Origin: Membranipora membranacea
Lineage: Eukaryota > Bryozoa > Gymnolaemata > Cheilostomatida > Membraniporidae
Reading direction: 5' to 3'
Length of the DNA stretch: 60,000 nt
NCBI GenBank assembly: GCA_914767715.1
Contig: OU612072.1
Span: 26,104,001-26,164,000 of the forward strand
Positions 33,888-45,480 of this stretch are shown here, piece by piece. How positions within the stretch are numbered: position 1 is the first letter of the stretch; each line of letters starts with the position of its first letter. Below the pieces are notes generated by a model. It made no database searches. It was not told the DNA's origin and saw only the letters and a program-made list of their open reading frames with translations. The position numbers and the translations under genes were made by a program.

Positions 33888-36800
33888 CAGGGGGGTATCC
33901 TTCAACTTTTGGTTGGTAGGGCCAAGCGGCCACACAACCCAGCTGGGGGGTTCGGGGGGCGATGCAAGCCCCCCCAACGGGTTCCGGGGCGGAGCCCCGG
34001 ACGCCAGAGCTTTTAAGGCGAAATTATCGCACAAGAACAGTATTATTTGCATTACAAGGCCATCTTCTGGTTTGGGTTTATGTGTGAGTTTTATTGTAAC
34101 TGTCTATACCAATTATTCTTTATATTATGCCAACAAAAATATTGATATATCCATAACTATCGAATTGACCAAGCCTTACTTATACACCGCAATGGAACTT
34201 TCTCTACTTGGATGACACTGAACAAAATCTCTGATGACAGATTGAATGTCCAGTGTATCCGTTTTGTTCTTGTGAACATGTAGCAGTAATAGATGATTTA
34301 ATCTATCCTGCATCATTGATGTACGCCCAGCTGTCTTGAGCCTACTGAGAGCAGAGAATGAGCGCTCACTAGACGCATTTGTGGCGGGTAACACTACAAT
34401 CAGTTTCAAAATTTTGAATATGATAGGATATAATGACATGTTTATTATTAGGTTATTTTTATAAGACGCTATCACAGTTGTGATATCGTCTTTCACAATG
34501 TCGTCGTCCTTCTTATAAACCCTCAATTCAGCCGCAAGATCAAAGCTATCGAAGCCATAAGCATCACATATTGTGGATGTGGCAGGATTTGCACCAGAGC
34601 AAAGGAGCTGCTATATCTGCAAGAGCAATTCGATGCCCTTCTGCTCGAACCTGGCTTTGATGCCGTTTATGGCCAGGTCAAAAACCTCCATATAAAGCTG
34701 GTGACTTTTCTTTTTTACGGATAACATCACACCAGTCCCGTTATAGTCGTCTAACCGGACAGGTGTCCTTCTCACTCGGCCTTCCTTTGGCGGATCAACA
34801 TCTGACAAATATACACAGAGCACAGTATTTATCGTGAGGTTGATGAAATAATGCCATATAGCTTGGTAGCAATTTATTGATTACGCCACATGAAATTGAA
34901 CAATGACACCGAATTCTGGCTATCTTTACAACTCCTCTCCTAAGCATTGACATGTCTATCAATTTGTGCTATTAGCTGAATCCCATGAGGCAGCATGGAT
35001 AGTTACATCCGCACCTTGTTATATTCGATGCAGTCAGGTCTAAAACATAGAAACTAACCTAGTTTTTTCTGGTATTGAGAAGTTTCTTTCCAAAGCATCT
35101 CGAAGTCCTCATCACTTCGCAATCCCTCAAGAGTAAGAATGTACTTAGATGCCAGTGACTGGGCGTCAGCTACCGTCATCTTTGCAGATTGGAGGTGGTT
35201 GACAGTTTGTCTGTGAGGGTGAAGACCCTTATCCCTAGTAGGAGGCCTTGAATAGTAGGATAATTAATTAATAGCATTTGATCTAACATTCAGGCAATTA
35301 TATAAGACAGTATCTCACTAACACTTTCAATAATACTCACTGGCGGTAAGAGTTTGTCTCACTATGGTAAGAGATTATTAATTTCAATATCTAATCACCA
35401 TGGAAATTAAATCAAATATTATTTGGTTGGTTGGAAATCAATAAACAGAGGGATAGCGTTGATTATACCATATAGAAATCTGTGCTGGCGCATCTGATAG
35501 TCAGCAACAATAATCCGGACTAAAGAGTTGGCAGCCATAGCATTAGCACTAGTGGTAGATGTTTTCAGAGATGGCCACAGCTCCTGTAGGTATTGATAAT
35601 TCTGGAGCAGCTTGTTCATGGTTTCTGCTCGTACAGTCCACCTGAGACATGGCAATAGAATGGGATTAAATCAGAATTGTCAAGTTCTGTTAAATAATAA
35701 GAAAAAGAATATTCTTTACTGCAGGTTTAGATGTGGCCTCAGAAATTAACATGAGCGCTTGTGCATACATATGAATTGCTTGCTTAAATACCTAGCTGTG
35801 CAAAAGGTGGTGATTCGACCGGCTCTATTATAATTGTCTGACTGCTGATCATCTGCAGAGTCTTTGATGCTTTTCAACATCGCGTTTCGTTTTGGAGACG
35901 ACCTTATGATAGAACATATCTCTCCAACTGTAGCAAGCGTCTCTTTTAGTAGCTGACTGCCTGTTACAGAGTCTTGCACAGCCAAGTTGAGTGCGTGAGT
36001 GTGACAATGAATATATGGTGCAAGAGGATTTTCCTGCAATAAAAGAAAACACAGGTGTGCTCCTAGTGTGCTCTAGTCTCTAACTATCTGGCTAGCCCAT
36101 TGGTGCAAATCATGATTATTTAGTCAATTATTTTTCTACAATTTTATCAACAATCAACAGACAAAATCTATATCCTGTTGGTTGTAAGAGCAATCACAGC
36201 GCATCGAAGATGTTATTGCAATTGTGGAATTAATGCAATGTATTGATTGGGCAATGTTGTGGGCATCAAGGTTCTGGCTGCATCTGCCATTACCTGATAT
36301 ATAAGAGTAGATACTCCACTCTTGTGTCCAGACATTACACTGGCTCCATCATAGCATTGCCCGCGGCAATTGGCAAGTGGTAAGTTGAGCTGCAGTAGTA
36401 TGTCCTTGATGCTGGTGACAATGCTCTTAGCGTTACAGCTAGCCATCTCCATCATACCTAGAAAGTCTTCAGAGGCTTCTAACTTGTCGTCCACTGTTCT
36501 ATAAATTAAGGAGATATTATAGCTTAGGCTGATATCGTGAGAGTAGTGCATGGGGCAGAAATTTGCTGTGTATTATTTAAAAATTCGCATTCTTGGAAAG
36601 TGCTTTAAATCTCGCTTATCACCATTCACAGTTGGGCCCACGCTTTTGATGGATGATGTATCGACTGCCATATCACATAGTCAAAGCTATTCACAAACCT
36701 CAAGAGGAAACACATCTGTTCCCTATTAGACCGGTCAGACGATTCATCTAGCATGATGGAAAAGAACTTTTGCTCTGATATCTCCTCTAAGATATTTCGC

Positions 36801-38105
36801 AGGACTTGGTTTGCCATCAGTGCTATGAGCTCATTCTGTACTGCTGGACTGGTATACTGAATAGTGTGGATAGAGAACTTGTTGTGCTCTTTCAAGAGAG
36901 CATCAAGCAACTGTATAAAATTGCTGTCAGGTTCGCTGAGAGAACTTACTGTGTCCTGTAACAGCAAGTGTGGTCATATTATTAAGAAAGCTTCTGCTAA
37001 TACTGGCATGAATATCAAACTTCATACAGTGCATCAAAATGCATGCTCAGGCCGTATCTCACAGCAGACTGTTTTTATTTGATTGCCTGGTGATGGAATT
37101 AATAAATACCTTCAACCAACTTGTAAAGTTATGAACAAACCTTCTTGTTAGTTGAGCCACGTAGAGCTATGTTCTGCCTTGATAGCAGACGTAGAGACTT
37201 GATCACATATACTAACTGCTCATTCTTCTCAAGCTGCTCCTGCCTGTGACGCCTGTTTAGGTGTGCAGCTACTGAGGGTTTATTGAGTCTTGCTGTCACA
37301 GCATCTGCCACTGATTGATGGGACTTTTCGTGTTTGCTAAGATTCCGTCCTATGTCATTCCAATTTGTGAACCCTGTGTGTGTGTAGGTTTTCTCTGCCT
37401 TGGGACCTAAGGGTATTCCTAGATTTAAAAGAAACAATCAGATGGAAATTACAATAACAACAAAATACTGACAGCTACAACTGCTTAGTAAGTGGCCTGA
37501 TCATACTGACAGTTGTATGTAAATATTGCAAGCCCCCCTCCATTGTAAACAGAGAAGGATCGAGAAACTGTTGCTAAGAAGAACAACCCACCTAGTTTGA
37601 GAGCAGTGATGCATACATCACAGAACACCCGATCTCGAGCTGTGTCATGGTGCACCCAGTCAAAGTGTTGCTTCACTTTTCCACCAGGACCTGCGTGGGG
37701 CCTGATAAACGTGTCACTGAAACACTTCAGTTTGATTTTGGTGTCTCCAAATGCTCTCTTCGGGTAATCATAGTTACTAGGGGGGTGGTACTTCTTATAA
37801 CCTGCATCTGCAAAACAAAGAAAAATTTTATTGGACTGTTAGAAATATGGGCAGATGAGATTTTTGGTATGTGTACTTGTTAGCTAAAATCACTCGGAGC
37901 ACTCCTGATAAAATACCTTCAAAGAAGAACTTTGGAGAATCAGTTCCAGGATTTGGCTCTGTGAGATCTACGTCTCCATCTACAACCGGATTAGCTTCAG
38001 TGACTGGTTCTCTCACATCAGGAATGGGATCTAGCAAAGTACATTCAAATAAGAGATATAGATGAGCGAATAATAGAGCACAATGTCTGATATCTCTGTG
38101 TCATT

Positions 38106-38128
38106 TATATATATATATATATATATAT
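38106..38128. repeat. (AT)n microsatellite
   Basis: About 11 TA dinucleotides in the second intron of the transposase gene. Confidence 0.9.
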
Positions 38129-38214
38129 CATTGATTGACTTTCTACCCGACTCTCTATCATGCTGGTAATCATGCAGGTCAACATGCAGGCGAACAAACA
38201 AAAGACTAAACAGG

Positions 38215-38400
38215 AGTGGGAGTGGCTTGGTGGTAGAGCGTCAGACTTCTGCAATACAAACTTATTGACGGGCTTGTTTGTGCAGGAGTCTGGGGTTCGA
38301 TTCCCGGTCGCGGCCTATTTGGTCCTTGAGCAAGGCCTTAACCTACAATTGTTCCAGATACCCATATCTCGGTGGAGGGGTCTGTAGAGTTTAAATAGAT
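38215..38400 (+). mobile_element. tRNA-derived SINE fragment in transposase intron
   Basis: The head has an A-box-like TGGCTTGGTGGTAGAG (38223-38238) and a B box GGTTCGATTCC (38294-38304), spaced more widely than in a tRNA. It is followed by 'ggtccttgagcaaggccttaacc', a phrase resembling the conserved central part of several animal SINE superfamilies as I recall them. The boundaries are uncertain. It lies antisense within the intron between exons 2 and 3. Confidence 0.55.
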
Positions 38401-39511
38401 AAATTTTCATTCAGTAATGTAACAAACAGTCTTATATATCAGTGAGAGTGGTTTGATTGGTGCAATAAAAGTGGATATTTATTTATTATTTATTATTCTT
38501 ATTTCATTACAGTTTCTTGTGTAGCTCAATAGCAAGCAGAATATAAAACATCATAACGGTAAAGCTTCGAACGATCAAGAGTGCATCCAAATTACCTGCT
38601 TTCTCATTAGCAGATGAGTTAGACGGTCTATACAAGAAAATAATCAAACATGAACAGAAAGTTTTGATACTGAGAGGAGCAAGCAATAATTGCATAATGA
38701 TAGCTTCCTCAACAATAGCATGATTTAGACAAGCATAAACACATGGCCCAGGCCCCAAACCACTCATCTATGACAGCAAGGATGTCACATCCTTGATGCC
38801 AGGGCACTTCTGCTCCCTTGGACAGGGAGGGTAACTGTCCACTTACAATTGAATCTATCCAATAGATCTGCCAACAGTAAACTCTCAACCTCACTTTGGT
38901 TTGGTTGGTTAGTCTAGAGAAGATGTGGAAAATGAACTCAGTCTCAGTGTGGGCATAATTTGGTAGGAATAGGAAGGGACTGCCAGTTTAGCCATGAAAT
39001 ATTTGCTTTGCATGTACCAGCTCACCTGTAGGTGAATGCTTGAAGCTTTTTCCTTGCAGAACTTGCAGAAGTTGATTTAAATAAGCTGGCTGTATCCTCC
39101 ATTCTTTCTTGTCACAACTTTGTAAGAATGCCTTTATATAACCTTGACCTGACCATGAGCTCTTTACATAACAATGTCAATAATAGACTGATGAAATTCA
39201 TTAGCTATCATTGAGGGCTTTGGGGAAATCCAAAGTTAGCCCTAAATACCTAGCAGTTGGATAAATAAACTGGGTGATGGGTTGTACTTCACTATAAGCA
39301 AATGATCATGTCTGATCAGTGAGAGGAAATAAGCTGATGTTATTGTCATGTTGTCATTAAACTGAGTGATTATGAAAAATTGTGTAAGGGGGTCATATGT
39401 TATATTGGTTTATTATGCCATTTTTGACCTTTTCTCAACTTTGATAATTATCTATTATTGGTAGGGCCAGGCCCTTGCAGCCGTGCCATGGGATACGGCC
39501 CTGGTCTATCA

Positions 39512-40329
39512 GAGTAAAGAGGCGTGGTCTATCTGTTGAGCATGAGCGGCAGATCGGAGAGAGCTCAGCCGACAGACCTGTGTGATTACCCGGTTATTAA
39601 TTGTCTTTTTCAGATGTGAGAAATATGCTCAGGTATTAGAATATTGATGTAGGATCAACTGCAACTCATCTATAATATAAGAATGATACAAGTTTACTAA
39701 CACCCATCCCTATCGCTGGTTTCTCGATGGTTATTGTCGCCACTCTGATATACCCTCTATTGATATTGTCATTGTTTCCATTGCTGATTTAATTGTTTCC
39801 AGTTTAAGGCGGCAGCATGGCTCAACCAGGGCAGACTGAGACTGCTACACTATTGTGAAGACTGGAGAGAGTTCCTATTTAAGGCAGGAAAAAAACATTG
39901 ACGAAATAATGGTCTACATCACCTCTTTGTTATAAAACTTGTGATAATCAGAATGATGTTTCATCAAGAAAATTTGGGTTGTACCTATAACGTGCTCTAC
40001 TGTCTACTTAGCCACGGGAACGGTTTAGGGGTCGAAAAAGTAGCATATTTTCAGTGTCTGTTTTACAATCAATATTGAAAATTCTGAGACCTAAAAGAAC
40101 AGCACTCCATACGACAAAGGTGCTGATCTGTAAATACACTAAAATTGACTGCCAGAGTTAAACTATAAATTTACTCCATAAGTTATGATAGTATCACAGA
40201 CTCATTCTTAGATCTGATCGGTTGCTCTTTTGCATATATATTATATAGTTTGCACTTATCTATTGAGCTCATCATCTATGGCATCGATAGTTGTCTTCTC
40301 TCAAGTAAAATAACCTCAAACCCCAAACT
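39512..40329. other. Unit 2 continuation of the P2-T4 intergenic region
   Basis: Resumes the alignment with unit 1 (about 14661-15556) after the transposon. No gene. A deletion of about 85 bases relative to unit 1 lies near 40136-40190. Confidence 0.7.
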
Positions 40330-42921
40330 CTGGTTGTAAACCTTGGTAACCTAGGCAGTAAAGGTTTTGTTGTATTTTAACTGCCAATGTTAATTTCTTG
40401 TTTTACCTATAGGGTTAAATTTTTGTAATATATACTGATCATTTACAGTTATTTGAAAGATAATTTCTGTCCACAAATTTACAACGTTTGTTTTTGCCAA
40501 TGACATTATGGGGTAAAATTGTTTGTTTTCAGTGGTGGAATTGTACAAACGGGGAGGCAATTCTCGATACCTTGTGTTACTCCATCCCCATCATTCACCT
40601 GGTGGCATAAGTACGTTACGAAAAAGTGAAATAGCAATAACCAGTCAATGACACCAGAACTCAATTCGTTGTTGATTGAAAATCTTATAGATTAGTTTAA
40701 AGCGTCTAGTGACAGCAAACAGAAGTAATTTCATTATAGGGCAGTAATTCAGTGGAGGAAGAACAGTCTTTTACAGTTTACAGCAAGATCACCACCAATT
40801 TACATATAATTGTTGTAAAGTTTACTCATACCAAATAAATAAGTTCATCTACGGGGAGCCATGATCAGATTTACTCAAAGACAAGCCACCTCAATATCAC
40901 GTGTTATACTGGTCGCTCGTGATCACGTGTCCACTGGGGTTAGGTTTGCATACCATATAACTGATGCGAATGAGTTACAATAAAGGTTTGGGCCCTAAAA
41001 CTGATGATGATTAAGGTCATAGCAATTCAGTATATGAATGAATGAATTATGAATGAATATACAGTATTAACACAACAATTTATTTATCAACTCACATTTC
41101 TAGTTTATATTGAATATAATTCCAGACTAGTAATGACACCATCACAATAAACAGGCTATTACTTAGCCCTGTAATATAAAGAAGTACCTATAAGTACTAT
41201 AAATACTATAAGTAGGCTACTCTCAGTACTATTAGTTGTAAAATAGCTTACTTCAATGTCACAGACTAATAATTGTGATAAGATGTTGTAGGCAGTTGAA
41301 CTCCAATTTATTCATGGCAGATAGTAACTTTGGCCAGGCCATAGCCCAGTTAATGGTCACTGCTTTCTTGTAGTATCATCAGAGACTATAGATAATAGTC
41401 TCTGGTATCATACCACAGTTTGCAGGCACAAGCAAACATTTTTCAACGTCACTGCTCACAAAATAACTCATAGCGGAAGCTTCATATCATAGTTATTCAT
41501 CACTATTGTTCTAACCACATTGCTCTAACCACAAGTACTTGTATGGAGATCATCACTTGGACGTTATGCTGTGTATTTGCTCCTGTGATAGCATGTTGGA
41601 ACTGTGCCAAAACGGAACAATATGTGAACTGATTATGTATATACGCTGATGTAGCGTAAATAAAGTATAGCTCAGTGGTACGGCTTTGGCTTCAGCTTAG
41701 CATGCACGAGGTCCTGGGTTCGACTCCCAGGGAGGGAAAGGAGTTTTGTATTCGAGGTCAAAGCTTCAAAACTTCTCATCTTGGGCAACAATCTGACCTT
41801 AACTACACTGTGTTTGTTCAATTACAAGGGTTTTGAGGTAAACTGACCCCAAATTCATTGCACCGATCTCTCAACAGGCTTCCCAATATTGAAATGTTTC
41901 AACATCAGGAACCACAATATGGTCATTAAGATTCAGGTGACATTTTCTGTGCGTACTAGACACATTATTATCTGTAATAATACTTTCCATAACAATTGAA
42001 TGAGAGTCAAACTATAATCATGAATTGATAATATTCTTTTCTGACTACGTCAAACATTGCAGACACAGCCGTGACTCTGAAGGTTAAACTCAACTGTATA
42101 CCATTTGTGCAGAGATGAGCTTTAAGATGATGTCGTGCTCCATTACATCCAAGGTCTAGAGACACAATGTTTCTGCATTATTGCAACACCAGTTGTAGCG
42201 CCATCAGGACTTAAATACTTTGGTTGTATTCTTGTGAAACAAAGGACTGCCACGTTGCAGCGTACTCAGTGAGGCCATAATGGCGTCGGGATATTAAAAC
42301 ATTCCTACTTTTGTCTAAATCTGATTGGTTTTAATAAGTTTTTTAATGTTTCTGGGATATTGGTATTAGTCACCTCTTGAAACCATTGCTTAGTAAATAA
42401 CTATATTCCAAAGCTCATTAATATGCTTTTATGAAAGTAGTACCCTTTTAGTACCTTCTCATTTCAAAACAAAACATTACACAGAATTTAAAGACATCCT
42501 GGAGAGGTCTCTGATTGACATATCAATTAGGCATTTTGTAAGATATATAATTTTATCTGTAGTTAGTTCCTTGTGGCTAGATTCTTTTTTTTTGGTGCAA
42601 ACTCACTCTTACTTGCATGTACAAGATTGCACCATGTCCATGGGTGACAAAAACTATATCTCATTATAATATCTTGCATGAATTAAAACATTAAAGACAA
42701 AAAATAATCATAGTTTTTACCTCTTTGACGTATCAAAAGTTTGAATGACATCCAAGCTGAATGCTTGATCGACGCAATGTATTGACAGCAGCTGAAATCA
42801 AAGGAAGTTAATTATTCCGTAATAGTCAGTATCATACAAAAGGTTTCCTGTTCTATAACGAGGCTTCATGGTCTATCGATCTGTACGCATGGATATCAGT
42901 GCCAGAAGATGACAAAACCAA
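40330..42921. other. 2.6 kb unit 2-specific insertion (or unit 1 deletion)
   Basis: The sequence from 'ctggttgtaaacc' to 'gacaaaacca' is absent from unit 1, where 'ccccaaacttcttttgtctg' is continuous. A shared AACT at both joints could be a short target duplication. I see no convincing terminal inverted repeats and no long open frame. It contains a tRNA-Ala-like sequence (41660-41735). Noncoding otherwise. Confidence 0.6.
41660..41735 (+). repeat. tRNA-Ala(AGC)-like pseudogene or SINE head
   Basis: TAGCTCAGTGGTA (A box), CTTAGCATGC (alanine AGC anticodon loop), GAGGTCCTGGGTTCGACTCCCAG (T arm, B box at 41717-41727) match metazoan tRNA-Ala. About five extra bases lie before the anticodon stem. 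The 5' side ('aaagta') cannot pair with 'ggaggg' at the 3' side. It is therefore a tRNA-derived repeat rather than a working tRNA gene. Confidence 0.65.
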
Positions 42922-44030
42922 CTTCCTTTGTCTGATAAAAAAATAGAAGCAATATATTTATTGATAATTAAGATCTTAGGTGTCCTTTATCTTCAATTTA
43001 ATGGTGTACCAAGTGTTTCTCCCAAATCCAAGTACTTCAATGACTTTCACCGTTCAAGATTTTAGTCTGGCAAGCTCGCAATAACTCTGACCCTCGCCGA
43101 TCCTAAATAAGACCTTAACAACATGATGTGTGCATAATATATGATTGCAACAGACTAGAGATTGATATTGCAGATTTTCTTTCCTGGTATCAAAATCAGT
43201 GAGATATTATATTCTCATTCCGGATGCTTGTAATATTCCTGGCATCACAGTCACCAGGCAAAGCTTCCTCATCACTCAATTGCAAAAGAAAATTAATCAA
43301 ACTCCAATCGGTAAACATTTGTAACACATAAATGTTCAGAATCCCCTTTTGACACACATGCTTGACGGTGTCACAGGTTTTTTTGCTATTGAACCAGTAT
43401 TAATTATTCAAAGCAGTTCACTCCAATTGAAATCAAGAAACTAGATTTCACCATTAGAAAAGCGATCCTCAATTTAACCAGCTGGCGCCAAAAGTTGTAG
43501 GAAAAACTGTATTGGAGTATGCAGCAATGAAATTGGATCAATTAGCGCTTTTCGTGGGTGAGCAGGTAGAATGTCAGGTCTTCAGGTGACAAAAAGATAT
43601 TATCTGATATATTTCAAAAAAGAATTATTCTATACTTATAATTCACAAAACCAAACATGGCAATTATTCCTTTTAATTACTGACAGATACCAAATGGTTT
43701 CAATGAACTCAATAGCACTAATATTTTAAAGACTGAAAGCCCTGCAAATGTAAGTGAAGTTGAAAAGTTATATTACACAAATTTGAGTAGATGTGTACAA
43801 AGTGACCAAGCATTAAATCAAATATATAATGATTTAGGCAGGAACTAATTATCATTTGCATGTCCTAATGAAAGATGGCACTGTTGGTACTGAATTGAGG
43901 TTTTTTTGCATATCATTGATTACTTGATCAATTAATTATATTGTAATAATGTGACAAAAATAGCTATAATAATGATCGATTTGACAGATGGCTTGTTGGC
44001 TTTGATTGATGATCATTTCTGATGAGCCAA
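42922..44030. other. Unit 2 upstream region of T4
   Basis: Matches 15557-16660 of unit 1 closely. No gene found. Confidence 0.65.
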
Positions 44031-44039
44031 ATCTGAGGT

Positions 44040-44256
44040 ATATAATGCAGTGCTGAAAACAGAGAGATCATCATTCAACTGTTGCACACCACACAGAAGA
44101 GTAATAAAATGCGTGAGTAACAAAGTGTTTAGATTTACTGAAATATAGCTGATAATTGAGCCAAATCTAGGGTATATAAGGCAGAGCAGAGAACATGGAG
44201 ATCATCATTCAACTGCTGGAGACACAGAAGAGTAATAAAATGCGGGAGTAACAAAT
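44040..44256 (+). promoter_or_regulatory. Duplicated TATA promoter and leader of T4, with uORF
   Basis: First copy: TATATAATG (about 44040) with mini-ORF ATG-CGT-GAG-TAA (44109-44120). Second copy: TATATAAG (about 44173) with ATG-CGG-GAG-TAA (44240-44251), ending in donor GTAAGC at 44257. The coding acceptor TTGTAG ends at 44485, two bases before the T4 ATG. It is orthologous to 16672-16889 and so was duplicated before units 1 and 2 separated. The mini-ORF would sit in the 5' leader of the mRNA and could lower translation. Confidence 0.65.
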
Positions 44257-44487
44257 GTAAGCCTTTATTACTGAAAATAAAAACTGAAATGAGCTAGAAT
44301 GAGAACATTGTTAGTAGTCTGAAAACAATGATGCATATTCTTAGCTGCAATATTTTAGATACTCGATACTTGATAAATCCGCTGGTGTATCTTGTTGCTT
44401 ATTGTTTCATCTCAATGTATCAGAATTTTGTGAACCTTGTTGTATTTTGTGGTCTCTCATTGTATGTCATGTGATATCATTGTAGCT

Positions 44488-45480
44488 ATGACAAAGTTGA
44501 TTATCCTGGCTGTTGCCCCAGTGGCATTAGTCAGCGCTGGTTACCAGAGTTCTGCCTACAGAGCACCTGTTCAAACTCACTACCAAGCACGTGCACCAGT
44601 ATATCAACCTACTCCAGCCCCTACAAAGCAATATTACAATGGTGAGTTGATTTAATCCGAAGCTCTACATATTGAGTGGTAAGTGTGAAATCAACTGCAG
44701 TTGCTTCAATTATGATTCTTATCTGAAAATACAAATATGTTGAGAACAAGAATAAAATATCGGTTTTCTTCATTTCAGTATATGAGTGGAGTGCATGGGG
44801 ATACTACGGACAATGCTCTAAACCATGTGGAGGAGGAGTTCAGTACAGACAAAGAACCTGCTCCACCAGAAAGATTCAAGGCTATCGAGGAAACACCAAG
44901 AAGCAATGTTACGGACCAAGCTCATCTCAGACACGTTGTAATATACAATGCTGCCCAGGTAATACAAAATACTACATTTTGCAGAATACCAGTGATTTTC
45001 GAATTATTTATCAGTTGCATTGTTTGCTAATTTTTATTATTAATTGGTATTACAGTAAATGGAGGATATACTCAATGGTCAAACTGGATCAACATCCAGA
45101 ACCAACTTTACCAACAAAGCAGATACAGAAGCTGTTCTTCCCCAGAACCTTACTGTGATGTAGCTCAGTGCTATGGAGAGTCTACCCAGTCCAGACACGT
45201 ACCAAGTAAGTATTTATCTTTCTCTAGCACATACATATTCATATTTCTTGCCTAAAAAAATCACACCGATAATCTATCACATGGCTCATCACATGCTGTC
45301 AAGGGCTTAGATTGTACAAATATAGATGGGGACGACCAAAAACTCAAAATGTGGCCAATACTTGCCGAGTGTCCACAACAGCTTGTTGTCTTATTTTCAG
45401 AACCACAGCCAGTCTACCAAAAAACCGTGTCAACACCCTATCAAGCACCACAACACCCAACACCATACGGGCAATACTAA
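44488..45480 (+). CDS. T4: secreted protein with TSP1 domain, the intact family member
   Basis: Four coding exons: 44488-44641, 44779-44958, 45056-45205, 45401-45480, all introns phase 1, sites GT-AG, 564 bases, 187 residues. Residues 1-17 are a signal peptide (MTKLIILAVAPVALVSA). Residues 18-51 are a Tyr/Gln/Pro-rich linker (YRAPVQTHYQ, PVYQPTPAPT). About 52-111 is a canonical TSP1 repeat, with EWSAWGYYGQCSKPCGGG, the RQRTC arginine/cysteine layer and a CNIQCCPG end. About 112-161 is a degenerate TSP1-like domain (GGYTQWSNW, three cysteines only). The tail is PQPVYQKTVSTPYQAPQHP ending PYGQY. The low-complexity Pro/Gln/Tyr ends resemble extracellular matrix or structural secreted proteins. 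The exact role is unknown. Convergent with pseudogene T5. Confidence 0.88.

Larger units (their letters stand above)
34176..39102 (-). pseudogene. hAT transposase (TTF zinc finger, DUF4371/ZMYM-like), one in-frame stop
   Basis: Eleven exons can be joined with consistent GT-AG sites and phases: 39102-39026, 38627-38596, 38030-37917, 37807-37592, 37418-37141, 36955-36699, 36498-36294, 36033-35792, 35641-35447, 35246-35059, 34801-34176. The total is 2,430 bases, 810 codons. Exons 4-5 carry a TTF-type zinc-finger region (YPKRAFG, FDWVHHD, VFCDVC, then WNDIGRNLSKHEKSHQ). Exons 6-7 match DUF4371, with MLDESSDRSNREQM (first catalytic Asp, about residue 309) and CRGQCYDGASVMSG (second Asp, about 376). 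Exon 8 has YIHCHTHALNLAV. The last exon has the dimerisation region with NASSERSFSALSRLK (catalytic Glu, about 747). The only lesion I see is TAG at 34613-34611 (codon 665), which would remove the Glu and the dimerisation domain. This is a recently inactivated or readthrough-dependent copy. Confidence 0.82.
33888..39503 (-). mobile_element. Full-length hAT transposon, 5,616 bp
   Basis: An 8 bp perfect target duplication GTCTATCA stands at 33880-33887 and 39504-39511. Terminal inverted repeats are CAGGGGGGTATCC (33888-33900) and, reversed from 39503-39491, CAGGGCCGTATCC (11 of 13 match). The paralogous locus at about 14653 has the empty site (AAG-ATCTATCT-GAGTAAAG). CAGGG ends, 8 bp duplications and the encoded transposase all say hAT. 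The target has TA at its centre, which also fits the nnnTAnnn preference described for Buster-type hATs. GC-rich hairpins follow the left end (about 33940-34010: GGGGGGCGATGCAAGCCCCCC and CCGGGGCGGAGCCCCGG). The gene runs on the minus strand, 39102 to 34176. Confidence 0.93.

Noticed and set aside
41660-41735. Functional tRNA-Ala gene
   Set aside because: Anticodon and T arm are good, but the acceptor stem does not pair and extra bases disrupt the D-anticodon region.
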